The notes beneath the pieces are model-generated. The model had not been told where the DNA came from. It did not search any database and saw only the letters and a program-made list of their open reading frames with translations. A stretch of 64,000 nucleotides of DNA from Cytauxzoon felis (taxonomy: Eukaryota > Apicomplexa > Aconoidasida > Piroplasmida > Theileriidae): the NCBI GenBank assembly GCA_020283715.1, contig JAIQCW010000192.1:33597-97596 (forward strand). Reading direction: 5' to 3'. Positions 36,141 to 46,646 of the stretch are shown piece by piece; positions within the stretch are counted from its first letter, which is position 1, and each line of letters begins with the position of its first letter. The translations under genes were made by a program, and so were the position numbers.

Positions 36141-36279
36141 GACAATATGTTATAAACGGTTATAATGGATTATTTTAAACAAACCGGTGGTAAGGATGAG
36201 TTTTGGTCTGAATAATTTGGGTGAAATATTGAATTTGATCCAATTCATGTGTGTAGGAGTGTGTTTAATGGTATTGGAA

Positions 36280-37050
36280 TCAAATATTATTTCGTTTGCG
36301 TGTATTGGTGGCGTACATTGTATTGTATAATCGGACTTGGATGGCATAGTATTTGGATTTATAGAATCCATGTAATTTAGCGGAGAAACTACTATAGAAT
36401 CTTCTCCCTTCACGATACCAAGATGCGATCCAAGATCTTTTATCCCAGTAGACACCTGGTATGGCGCATTTAAATTGATGTAGGCCTTTATTTGGATCAG
36501 GTTGTGAATATTTAGGTATATCCAGTAGATAATCATAAGCATCTGTAACTTTTAATATAGTGACGGATGATGCCTTCTTTTTACGGCGTTTTATGATGAT
36601 CATTTCAGCACCAGTTTCTAATTGTTTTATATCTTGATTTCTATTATCAATACCATCATTAATATATAAGCGTTTTCTTTTATGATAAAAATCATCTACA
36701 TTATTACAATTAAAATTTAATTCTGCGTTGATTAAAAAAGGGTTTGTATTAGAGACTGTATTTTTTAATAAGCACGATTCATCTGCATTATCAAATGTGA
36801 AACCTTCGGTATCTAATTCTTCACTTAAAGTACTAGCATTACAATTACAATTAGTTTTTATATTATCATATTGTTGTATATTATATAATTTGTTCATAAA
36901 ACTTTTAACCCATAATGATTGACTATCATCAATAGGATAATTTGGATCCAATTTATTACATACATTATCCAAATTCTTACACATCGATGATAATGTGTCA
37001 ACCCAGCTTATGCAAGTATCAAAATGATAATTTGGTTGTAGTGCCGACAT
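36280..37050 (-). CDS. ApiAP2 DNA-binding protein
   Basis: It has 256 residues in one exon, starting MSALQPNYHFDTCISWVDTL. The C-terminal about 55 residues form one AP2 domain: IPGVYWDKRSWIASW, then YREGRRFYSSFSAKLHGFYK and KYYAIQVRLYNTM. This has the G-V-x-W-D...W-x-A-x-W...FS-x-K-x-G-F pattern of apicomplexan AP2 factors. A basic stretch (IIIKRRKKKASSV) before the domain may be a nuclear signal. The rest is acidic and Asn-rich without known domains. Proteins of this family are the main sequence-specific transcription regulators in Apicomplexa. Target genes cannot be told from sequence. Confidence 0.85.
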   Translation of the reverse strand: MSALQPNYHFDTCISWVDTLSSMCKNLDNVCNKLDPNYPIDDSQSLWVKSFMNKLYNIQQYDNIKTNCNCNASTLSEELDTEGFTFDNADESCLLKNTVSNTNPFLINAELNFNCNNVDDFYHKRKRLYINDGIDNRNQDIKQLETGAEMIIIKRRKKKASSVTILKVTDAYDYLLDIPKYSQPDPNKGLHQFKCAIPGVYWDKRSWIASWYREGRRFYSSFSAKLHGFYKSKYYAIQVRLYNTMYATNTRKRNNI

Positions 37051-37261
37051 AATATCTGATATTTGTATTTCTCACATTTTTTATTGTTTATTTAATCAAC
37101 TATAGCTTGATACATAATTTTATTTTCCTATTGCTAGCTATCTCTTTATTATATATAGCCCATCACACCATAACATGACCATCTATCATCAATATTAGCT
37201 AACCATCTTATATCAATCTATATATTTCATAAATTATATATATATTTATTTAAATTAAAAC

Positions 37262-37964
37262 ATGCAATTTGTATTTTTTATCAAATATGTTTTAGTTATA
37301 GCTAGCTTTTATACCATCTTGTCTGTCAATTTCAAAATCACTAATTTCATCATACCTTACCCAAAATCGTATCATAAATCCAATATAAATGTATATTTAA
37401 CCCAACTTTTATCTTATTTAATTAACTTTAGTCAAATTCTGGAATTATGACTTCACCACTGGTCGAATCGCAACCTTCCACTGATCCTGGTTTTAAGGAG
37501 GAACATCAACGTTTTAAGTATTGTTTAGGAGAATCTTTCATAATAAATCATTTCTTTAGGTCTACATTGGAGAAATTGAAAGAGCAAAGTCAAGCAAATG
37601 TAATAACAACTACAAAGGAGGAGCGTGAGAAGGAAGTTAATGCATGGAGAGTAGTACTATACAATGACGATATACATAAGTAAGCTATAAAGATGGATTC
37701 ATATATTAATGTACCATTAGCTTTTCATACGTTACAGAATCGATATCTGCATGCGTACCACAAATTTCATTAGCTAAAGCGCATTTAATCACTGTAGAAG
37801 CGCATAGAACAGGTCAAGCCGAAGTCATTCGAACTTGGAAAGAAAAAGCTGAAGATTATTGTAGAGGTGTGTTGATTTGAGCTGTTAACAACAATAATAA
37901 AAAAATAGAACTACAAAAATGTGGATTAACTGTATGTACAATAAATGATCATAGAAAAAAATGA
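37262..37964 (+). CDS. clpS: ClpS-type adaptor of Clp protease, with apicoplast leader
   Basis: The first exon gives a signal peptide ([20 protein letters not shown]) followed by a basic Asn/Lys/Tyr-rich segment without acidic residues, the two-part leader of apicoplast proteins. A GTATAT donor after KSNIN and a 43-nt intron join it in phase 0 to [14 protein letters not shown]. Later exons have the ClpS core: [40 protein letters not shown] and [18 protein letters not shown]. The end is [17 protein letters not shown]. ClpS delivers N-degron substrates to ClpC/ClpP. The stop lies two bases before the stop of the convergent signal-peptidase gene. Confidence 0.87.
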
Positions 37965-37966
37965 AA

Positions 37967-38875
37967 TTAAAGAAATTTAATGCCATTCTTAAATGACAAA
38001 ATCATAAACACACGTCCTATAATCAAACTCGATGATATCGCGCCATAATGGCGACTGTCTAATGAATTGTCTAAATATTCATATTCATGAAAACTATATA
38101 AATCAACCACTAGCCCTTCCACCTGAAGTTACAACCTAGTCTTCCACTCGCCGTGGAGGCCCTTCCACTTGAGGTCAGTCCTGCCGTCAGCTTCTCTATT
38201 TACTTCCCCTTCCAGCTCCCGTAGATCGCTTCCAGGTTCCACTTGAGGTCCATTAACTACATCACGTTCCTCCGGGTAGAATTCCTGTTCTTAGGGGTTA
38301 ACATCGCCACGATCTCCGGGAGTAGCTCTACTCTTTAGAGATGAATAAATAGAGAAGCTGTCTGCAAGACGACCTCAGGTGGAGTGGAAGAAGATGGAGG
38401 ACGAAGAGAGTAGGATTGGACCTCGGGTGGAGTGTTGTTATATTTCTTTAAAACTAACTTGTATTATCTCCTTGTAGCCAGACATGTCCGGTTTTAATCT
38501 TTTTATCATCTACTATATCTCCTTGTAGTCCGTAGATGCGTTTGCATATTCTTTTATTTGGTTCGATTGGTGATGTGCAGATAACAATGTCATTTTTGCG
38601 ATAGATATCCTTACCACGTAATAAACGTAGCATAGTTGGTAGTATATAAAGTACTAAAGCGCCTTTATCACTGATTTCTGGGCTCATACTTGGGCCTTTG
38701 GTCTATATATATTGTACTATAGACATATCATCCTTTAACATACCGTTGTTACATCTACTATATAAAATGTTACAAAATGTACTGTACATATTGTATATCC
38801 AATAGATTTTGCGATTGATTTAATACGATTGAATTTCGATGATATCATTATAATTACTCTACATAAATAGTGCAT
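37967..38875 (-). CDS. Mitochondrial inner-membrane signal peptidase (IMP, S26 family)
   Basis: It removes sorting signals from proteins delivered to the inner membrane. Exon 1 starts MHYLCRVIIMISSKFNRIKS and includes one membrane segment (TICTVHFVTFYIVDV). Exon 2 carries the catalytic Ser in TKGPSMSPEI and the catalytic Lys in KRICKRIYGLQGD, followed by GHVWLQGDNT. The last exon begins YLDNSLDSRHYGAISSSLII, the conserved NS-x-DSR-x-G box, and ends SFKNGIKFL. The intron between QGDNT and the DSR box is about 350 nt because of the repeat cluster at 38108-38430. The ATG is 49 bp from the divergent SNARE gene. Confidence 0.85.
38108..38430. repeat. Mosaic repeat cluster in IMP protease intron
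   Basis: A, C, A, B, D (AGC/GCT), A, F unit, reversed E, B and A. Confidence 0.88.
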
Positions 38876-38924
38876 ACTCCAATCACTAGTACATTTAAAT
38901 ACAACTATTACTTTGGTGAAAATA

Positions 38925-39763
38925 ATGTTCGACAAGATAAAATCGCAGTTGGAAAATTATAATTTATATGAAAATGATATTATAGATGATGATAATGATC
39001 AAAATTTTCAAACTTCTACTATAGAGGTGAGTATATCTCGACATCAAATGACATTTACCTTCCAGACCATACAAGGCTATACAGATCAGATATATAACAG
39101 CATTAAAAGTACATTATCATATGTTATAAATACAAATCATCAAACTGGTGAATCTCTATCAGACCTCCAATCTCAAAATGGTATATTAATCTCCTTCATC
39201 TTCAATTTACATGTTAAAATATAGAACAAATCAATCGTATTAAAGTAGATCTGAATAAATCTCATGAAAATGTATCTATTACTGAGAGATTGGTGGAGAA
39301 ATATGTCAATTCTATCAGTTGGTTATCCAATTCTATATCATGGGTCAATCCGATGACATTGGAGACTCAAGACTGTACTAATGACCAAATTAGTGCAGTA
39401 GTAAACGACTCCAATTCATATAACAAGTTCCATCAGGATCAAATAGAGGTAAATGACATCACAGGTAAGTCTCATCGATGGAATTGTTGATGATGATCAT
39501 TATTATTTCTATAGATGCCATTGAGAATTTTTCAAACATCGCAACAAATGGTCTAAACCATATCTTAACAGAAGTTAGTAGAAATTGTGAGTGTTGTTTT
39601 ATTAATTTCATTATAGATTAAGAGTAATCGCAACAAGACTGAATTAATTTCAGATTTAATCACCAAGCAAAATGAGGATTTGGAAAAGATTAACATGTCA
39701 TCTCAACTACTACACAATCGCGTAATGAAAATTAACACTGTACTCAAGAGCGATGGAGGATGA
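38925..39763 (+). CDS. SNAP-25-like Qbc-SNARE candidate
   Basis: Exons starting MFDKIKSQLENYNLYENDI join in phase to give a first helical motif (HQTEQINRIKVDLNKSHENV) and a second (NFSNIATNGLNHILTEVS, then TELISDLITKQNEDLEKINM). The second motif ends SSQLLHNRVMKINTVLKSDG. Two SNARE-like coiled-coil motifs separated by a linker, no membrane anchor and no N-terminal domain fit the SNAP (Qb+Qc) type, which joins syntaxin and VAMP in membrane fusion. The linker is short and has no Cys cluster for palmitoylation. The assignment rests on pattern, so it could be another coiled-coil protein. Confidence 0.55.
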
Positions 39764-39908
39764 AGTCATAAAAGTATTGAAGATTCACTATAGTTTTAAT
39801 GATAATCATATATTATAAATTTCTATAATTAAAATTATATAAATCAAGTCTAGTCCAATCATATAATATTAAACTTGGTCCCGCACCGAATATGGTGATT
39901 ATGGAACC

Positions 39909-42900
39909 CTAATCTAAGGTAATAGGTTTCAACCTAGTAATTTTATGTCTGCATATTGGACAAATCTTCAAATTCTTTGCACATCTATAGAGGTTGTAAA
40001 TTTATAAGAAAAAAATAAAGATGGATTTATCTAGAAGATATCTAATGTATATAAAAATTGGATATAATAAATATCCCTCCTTCCTTAATAAACTTACTCG
40101 TGACATGTATTAAAATGACCACATGGATTAAGTATACAATTAATTTGACTATAAATATATAATGGCATTAATATTATTATAATTAACTCACGTATCTAAA
40201 CATATAATACAACTATATTTAGACTTCAATTCATGATATTTATTCCTCTCAATTTGTATCTCTTGCTGTAATGACTCCACATATTCCATCAATGATTCAA
40301 TCTTATTCTGCTTCCTCTTAATCTCAGATGCATGCATATCACTCATAACATTCATATCATATGCCTCATCTATATATAATTTATAATATATTACAAATAT
40401 AATCACACTGTTCTTATATTAGATACACACGAGGTGTAGTCCTGTCGTCAGCTCTCCACCTGAGGTTACAATCCACCTCTCTTCTTTCCACTCGCCGTGG
40501 AGGCCTCTTCCAATTACCTATCTCTAAAGAGTAGAGCCACTCCCGGAGATCGTGGGGTGTTAACCCCTAAGAACAAGGATTCTACCCGGAGGAACGTAAA
40601 TATGTCAACCCAGAAGAACGTAACCATGTTAATGGACCTCAAGTGGAGAACCTGGAAGCGATCTATGGGAGCTGGAAGGGGAAATAAATGAAAAGGCCAC
40701 CACGGCGAGTGGAATGACCTCAGGTGGAGAGCTGACGGCAGGACGAAAAGAGGTGGTTGTAACCTCGAGTGGATTGGATTGGACTTCGTGTGGATTGAAC
40801 ATGTTGATTTGGAGTAGACGTACGATTTTTATGTATTCTAGGATGTTTGTGTGATAATTTGCCTATTTGTTTATTGTATTGTTCTAGTGTTTGTAATTTC
40901 ATTTCGAGTGGGTTGGGTGGATATTCTTTAAATAATTTGAGTGGATCGACCTTTGAGAGGTAATAGAATTGATTAGTACAATTTTTTATAACTTCATTTA
41001 TAATTTTATTATTTCCTTTTTTAAAATTAAATATTTTTCAATATCTAATGCTAATTGTAACCAATTATACCATGGCATAACCATAGCTCTTCTTACATCA
41101 CTGCTATAAACATTAATTACTTCTTCATTATCTTGATATATGCATATACATTCATATAATGGTTCTGTATTATTTATTGATTTAACTACTCCTATATAAT
41201 CACATGGATCATTACCATCTCCACCTAAATGATCTCTAAATTCACAAATCTCTCCAGGTAATAATACATTGCCGCTCAAACTCTCATCCAAACCACTAGA
41301 TGTCTCTGGATTCATAATCAATTTGATATTAACTAGAGGATGGTTCAAGGATGGAAGAGTTGTAGTCGAATTTTCTTGAGGAGATGTAGGGTTTTTATTG
41401 AAGGTATCTACATGTGAAGAGGATGTAGGATTTTGATTAATAGCGTCAGTAAATGTTGAAGGTGTGGTGTTTTGAATGGATGTATTAAAGTATGGTAAGT
41501 TAATAGTATTAACAGTACTAGGCATATATGTAGTGTCTATACTATCTCTAGTACTTCCATTAGCATATGATATTTCTATACTATTTCTATTCCTATCCTC
41601 AATACTATTTTGAACTGTAACATCACCACCATATCTAAATGTATCAAATTTGTTCACGTAACCACAGTTAATACACTTGAAAATCGTACCAGGATCATTT
41701 AAGGTGGTAATATTCATACATGTTAATGGATCATCAGATGGAATTCCAACTTGAGGATAATTTAGATTCAATAAAAGCCTATCATCACATGGTAAATTTT
41801 TACCATCAATAAATGAAGATCCAACCCCACCAACGATATTATCTCCATCTATACTTCCAACGGTAAGGCCCTTTATAAATTCATTGTAATGATGATCACC
41901 AATAATAATCTCCAATAGATTATGATATAATCCTCCACCATATAAAAATGGATTAAATGGCTGTATAAAACGACATGGTACATTATCAATCTCCTGATTA
42001 TCATATTCAACAACAAATATTAAATCAGTTGGATTAACCCTAATAACTTTTGCTGGCCAAAATCTACCAGAAAAACTTGTACGATTCATATCATTAGTAG
42101 CAGGCCACCATACACGAACCCTTGAACCAACCAAAAGTTTCATAAATAATTTATTACGTAAATGATCAATAAATTGCAAATTCCCTTCAATATTCTTAAT
42201 ATTAGTATAATCCGAATACATCATCTGTCTACGACGAGTTATATACAACGGCTCCTTCAATACCTTACGTATCACCTTTGGTATCTCCAAACAATCACTC
42301 AATTGTAAACCTATATTAATGAATTTATAACATAAGGATAATATAACTGATGTTTCTCCACCTGAGGTCCAATCCAACTCTCCACCTGTTGTTACAACCT
42401 CGCGTTCTCCTGCCGTCAGCTTCTTTATTTACTTCCCCCTCCGCTTCCCTGAGATCAGCTACGGGTATTCCACTTGAGGTCCAGTACTAACTACATAACT
42501 GCCACGATCTCTGGGAGTGGCTTCACTCTTTAGAGATAGGTAATTAAAAGAGCTGTCTGCAAGACGAAGAGAGGTTGGATTGGACCTCAAGTGGAGAGCT
42601 GTCTGCAAGACGAAGAGAGTTTGATTGGACCTCAAGTGGAGCATGGTTATATGGTTCATTTGAGCATACCTTCAATGGATACGAGTGAGAATGGGAATTT
42701 TATATTACAGAGCATTTTGACGAATTCATCTCGTATTGGGACTTTGATATTGCAATTGGCTAATCTTAATGATCGGATTTCGCTGACTTCGATAAATGTG
42801 ATTAATGGTTTTAATACTCTTAGATCGAATCTGAATTTGATATGGATTGAGATTTAATTGGATGAAAACTAACGTATTTTCGGATAAATCTAAATTTTGT

Positions 42901-43295
42901 ACATTTGTGGGTAATATTTCGAGTATATTTACGACTAGATGTGCTGGGAATCTGCATTTTAATGTAATTTCAGTTAGGGTATTTTTATGTGCGATGAATA
43001 CATCACGGAAGAGTGTGATGATACTATCAACATTGATTAGCCATAAATCGAAATGTATTCCATAAATGACATCTTTAAACTTTGAAATTTGTGATAGTAT
43101 ATATATAACAACATCAGGATTTGATGTTTCAGTTAAATTAATAATACGACAATAGCCATAGCTTAACAATAGATCTAACCCTTCTAATACTTTAGGATCT
43201 TTAACATATGATACATTTAATGTACCATTATACATACGAAACATACGTTTTAGTGGGCTTTTAATATTAGACAATGGATCAATTTCATTCGGCAT
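39909..43295 (-). CDS. LRR-Tudor-coiled coil-RING protein (fused model, one frameshift)
   Basis: Exons join in phase. First comes a leucine-rich-repeat-like part (MPNEIDPLSNIKSPLKR; LKCRFPAHLVVNILEILPTN; IRSLRLANCNIKV). A GTATGC donor and a 359-nt intron filled by a repeat then lead to LQLSDCLEIPKVIRKVL and a Tudor-like fold (VGSRVRVWWPATNDM, SGRFWPAKVIRVNPTDLIFV). After a Ser/Thr/Asn-rich linker comes a second small beta domain (ICEFRDHLGGDG). The frame stops at 40998 after LILKK in a run of six A. It resumes one frame over as NEVIKNCTNQFYYLSKVDPL, reaches a GTACGT donor, then the coiled coil and a RING-HC finger (CIICLDT, PCGHFNTCHEC, LKICPICR). Parts could be separate genes, but all three joints fit in phase. 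Confidence 0.55.
40425..40795. repeat. Mosaic repeat cluster between the Tudor and RING parts
   Basis: B, A, C, forward E, F array, reversed A, D (AGC/GCT), C, A, B and A. In the fused model it is intronic. Confidence 0.88.
42355..42640. repeat. Mosaic repeat cluster in the intron joining the LRR and Tudor parts
   Basis: A, B, D (GCT/AGC), A, reversed E, and B-A twice in tandem. Lies inside the 359-nt intron 42311-42669. Confidence 0.88.
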
Positions 43296-44210
43296 TATTT
43301 GAAATTATAAAACTTTATTAACATAATAAATGTTTGATAATACTACATGAAACAAATTTACATAATATTCATTTATTTAAAAAAAAATATATATTTATCT
43401 TTGCAAATGATAATAATAATAATAATTTTATTTATTATTTATATATGCAATGATAATATAAAAACTATTCATTATTTATTATTAAAAAAAATTATATCCA
43501 AATAATAAATCCATATTGAATCATGAATTAGATAATGTGTAGGAATCACAAATAATAATTATTATTAATTATATGGATCTAATTACCCATAACTAACAAT
43601 TATTTTATCAAATAATATATTTAAAGGTAGAAATTATTTAATAATTTTCATATAAACAAATTATATCTAATATAAAATACATAATTTAAACACCATTAAA
43701 TCATATACTCATTTTAATGAAAATTTACATATACAAGACAATATAATTTCTAATTAAATATTAATTAATTATTTTATTTTATATATTTATATTATGAAAT
43801 ATTTAATTTTTATAATATTATGACATACAATTTTAATATATCAGGTTAGTACCACAAGTACTTATACCCTCTAGGTATACCATTATAAATTTATAACTAA
43901 TAACTTCTATATTATTGGTAAATATTTCCATAATAAAAAATTTTTTTCTATAAAACCCCATCCTATTTAATTTCTAAAGATAATTCAGTTTATATTTAAT
44001 GGTATTTATTTAAAATTCGAAATTTCAATGTAAGTTTATTACATCCATCTCATGATGATTAAATAATCTATTCAAATTGAAATGATTTTTTTTGTAATTC
44101 TTATTTAAAAAAAATCGTTCATGTAAATTATTAAAGTTACGGAGTAGATTTCAATCTGATACACAACGTATACATTTATATAATGATATCTACAGATTTA
44201 TTAAAACAAT
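43296..44210. other. AT-rich intergenic gap, about 0.9 kb
   Basis: The longest gene-free stretch. It is over 80% A+T by eye, with homopolymer runs and no frame worth reporting. I see no tRNA cloverleaf and no repeat cluster. A short hairpin-like sequence (TATACC...GGTATA) lies near 43870. It probably holds the promoter of the small protein at 44211 and the 5' region of the minus-strand LRR gene. Confidence 0.6.
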
Positions 44211-44459
44211 ATGTTAGTACCAACTGAATTATTATTTAAACTAAACATCGCAAAAGATCGTGTACGATTTTTGAGATTATATAGCGGTCTATCATTTATA
44301 CTAGGTGTAGGTATTGCATTCACCGCCCATAGACCATCATATAATAATGAACCCTCAAAACCATCATTTCTATATAGATTACATCTAAGTAGACTACTTT
44401 CACAAAATAAAATCGATAGAGAAAAACACGATAAATATCTAGACTTTGGACGAGTCTAA
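44211..44459 (+). CDS. Small single-helix membrane protein
   Basis: An intact 82-residue frame: MLVPTELLFKLNIAKDRVRF, then a hydrophobic segment (LYSGLSFILGVGIAFTAH), then a basic tail (PSFLYRLHLSRLLSQNKIDR) ending DFGRV. One membrane helix with a short amphipathic N-terminus is typical of small mitochondrial inner-membrane subunits, but this is only size and shape. It could also be a fortuitous frame, although it is less AT-biased than the surrounding DNA. No introns are needed. Confidence 0.5.
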   Translation: MLVPTELLFKLNIAKDRVRFLRLYSGLSFILGVGIAFTAHRPSYNNEPSKPSFLYRLHLSRLLSQNKIDREKHDKYLDFGRV

Positions 44460-44574
44460 TTACAAATTTTAAATCTCATTGGATCGATATATATATATAT
44501 ATTATACTCGTATGAAGTATCTCTAGTTGAAGTTCTCAAATTATGAGTCGATATAGACCTTCTATATGTCTGTG

Positions 44575-44755
44575 GCTATGGCTTCTGTTCCTCTTGCAGA
44601 GAGCTCTTTTATTTAGTTGTCCCTCCGCTTCACGTGGATCAGCTACGGGTTTGCACCTGAAGTCATAACTCTGTTCTTCTGGGTTGACATACCTAGGATG
44701 ATCTACGGGAATCCGAGGGGAAGTAAATAGAAGAAGCACCACGCTTAGTGGAAAA
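44575..44755. repeat. Mosaic repeat remnant upstream of the FAINT-like gene
   Basis: B (CTCT-TGC-AGAG), a mutated D, an F unit, a reversed D allele with GGAT/ATCC arms, and C. The A boxes are decayed. Confidence 0.8.
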
Positions 44756-45137
44756 TAGAAGTAGTATTAATCTCCGATAGACTACATATTAGCCTTGAAA
44801 TTAAGGCTTATTTAATTTCTTGTTAATGTGTAATATATCCATACCCCATTGTTGATGTTACGTAGTTAAGTACCGACCTTTATTATATTACGTTAGCATG
44901 AAGGGAATATTATGATAATTTAGATAATAGAATCTATATTCTATCATAATTGTACAAGTTTACATTTGATATGAATATATTATCATTTATTATCTTAATC
45001 ACAATGTATATTGTTAATTTCCCTTTGTTTAACCTTTGTATCATTAGATCCTTTTATTTATCGTATCTCGTTGTTTAATTCACTACACATTCATAAATAC
45101 AACGAGAATAACTTGCTGTATTCACCTATATACTAGA

Positions 45138-46028
45138 ATGTTAATTTCTTCACTCTTTGTCATTATTCTATGTCAATATATATTTATAGCGGGAAAAAAT
45201 GATGCGAATAAGGTTGTAGATTTAGATGTGTGGACTAGAAATGATACAGATAAAGTTAAAGTAACGAAAGAAGAAGTAAAAGGTATCGTAATATATAATA
45301 TTGAACCAAAGAGTGGATATAAAATAGGTAAATTCGTAGATGGTGATAAAGTGATATATGAAACTAAAGATAATGAAAATTATAAATTTCTTCAGATCAA
45401 ATGTTCAAAAGCTAATAAGGATCTGTTTATAGCAAAGTTTAAATACTCAAATGGATGTTTTGGTACGCCTGGAATAAATTATTTCCTATTCAAAGATGGG
45501 TGGAAGAAAATGACGATTGGATTCTATAGATATATACTTCATTCCATTAATAATGGATCTAAGGGTAGTAGATTAGAACATGTAGATTATTATAATACAT
45601 ATCTTGCAGAAAGATCTAAAAAGAGAATACAAATTGATGTTAATTCAGATACAAAGCAAGTTTCCGATTTAGTTCTGGAAGAACATACAGAAGGTAATTT
45701 AGATAAATATATATATAAAGTTAAAGATGATGCTGTAATATATAGTGTAAAAGTTAGTCCAACTGAAATTTGGACTAGGGATAATTACGTATGTGGATGT
45801 TATGAACTTGTTGTATATTATCTGGAAAAAACAGTAGAATTATTAATATTAGCTGTAAAGGATTCTGGAGGAACTACACATTTGTATTATAAGAAGCAGG
45901 AGCAAAATAATTATTCTGAGATTGAAAAGGCACAATTTGATGATGAGTTGAAGGGATTGAAGGAGAAGAAAGTGGCTAAAACTTTGAATAATGATGAATC
46001 TAATAATAATAAAAACCAACGAGGTTGA
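45138..46028 (+). CDS. Secreted protein, FAINT (DUF529)-like
   Basis: A single exon of 296 residues. The signal peptide is MLISSLFVIILCQYIFIAG. The mature part holds beta-rich, charged sequence with two similar-looking stretches, one around DVWTRNDTDKVKV and KVIYETKDNENYKFLQIKC, the other around KVSPTEIWTRDNYVCGCYEL and VELLILAVKDSGGTTHLYYK. The alternation of W-x-x-x-D with short charged strands recalls the FAINT domain that is greatly expanded in Theileria secreted proteins. There is no membrane helix, and the C-terminus is Lys/Asn/Glu-rich. Membership is inferred from pattern only. It lies between AT-rich gaps and has no introns, unlike its neighbours. Confidence 0.6.
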   Translation: MLISSLFVIILCQYIFIAGKNDANKVVDLDVWTRNDTDKVKVTKEEVKGIVIYNIEPKSGYKIGKFVDGDKVIYETKDNENYKFLQIKCSKANKDLFIAKFKYSNGCFGTPGINYFLFKDGWKKMTIGFYRYILHSINNGSKGSRLEHVDYYNTYLAERSKKRIQIDVNSDTKQVSDLVLEEHTEGNLDKYIYKVKDDAVIYSVKVSPTEIWTRDNYVCGCYELVVYYLEKTVELLILAVKDSGGTTHLYYKKQEQNNYSEIEKAQFDDELKGLKEKKVAKTLNNDESNNNKNQRG

Positions 46029-46464
46029 GGTAATACATAGATCCTCATGTTGTTTTAATAATGTAAATTAAAATTTTGTAAAATGGGGATATTCCCATAA
46101 ATTTTAAATTTGTAAATTATTCACACTTTAAATGTCATATGAAGACAGCTGTAACATAATTGACTGTAATTTGACACTTATAATTGAAGTATGATATTAT
46201 AATAATTTTATATGATATATAATTATTTACATATATCTACTACTATACTATATAGTTAGTATACTTTACATCATGTTAGTAGTTATATAGTATATATATT
46301 ATTATAATTATTTATATTAGTACATCAATACATTCCCACATTCATCAATCATCCTTCAATTGTATTAATATAATAGTATATATTATATTAAAAGAGATAT
46401 CATCAATAGACACGATAATGTAGGGAATGTGGTGTTTTTTATCCCTACAAATATGGGGTTATCT
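46029..46464. other. AT-rich spacer containing one copy of a second, AT-rich repeat
   Basis: No gene is seen. Bases about 46255-46365 are the inverted copy of 34490-34605 (shared pieces CATCATGTTAGTAGT, AGTATATATATTAT, CATCCTTCAA). The rest is low-complexity A+T. Confidence 0.55.
46255..46365 (-). repeat. AT-rich repeat, copy 2 (inverted)
   Basis: Reverse complement of 34490-34605 with mismatches. No coding content. Confidence 0.65.
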
Positions 46465-46620
46465 GAGGTGAAGAATATTGTACCTCAAGTGGAATCCCGT
46501 AGCTGATCTCAGGGAAGCGAAGGGGGAAATAAGTAGAGAAGGCAGTCTGCAAGACAAGGTAAGGACCTCAAGTGGAGAGCTGACGGCAGGACGAACGGAA
46601 ATCGTACAAGCTTCGGTGCA
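46465..46620 (-). repeat. Half mosaic repeat 3' of the Gly-rich membrane gene
   Basis: Reversed A, D (GCT/AGC), B, A and B. No forward half is present. Confidence 0.85.
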
Positions 46621-46646
46621 GGTAACTTCATGTATAGGATAAAGAG

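Noticed and set aside
43296..44210. Centromere
   Set aside because: Only about 0.9 kb, and AT content similar to other spacers here; no array structure.
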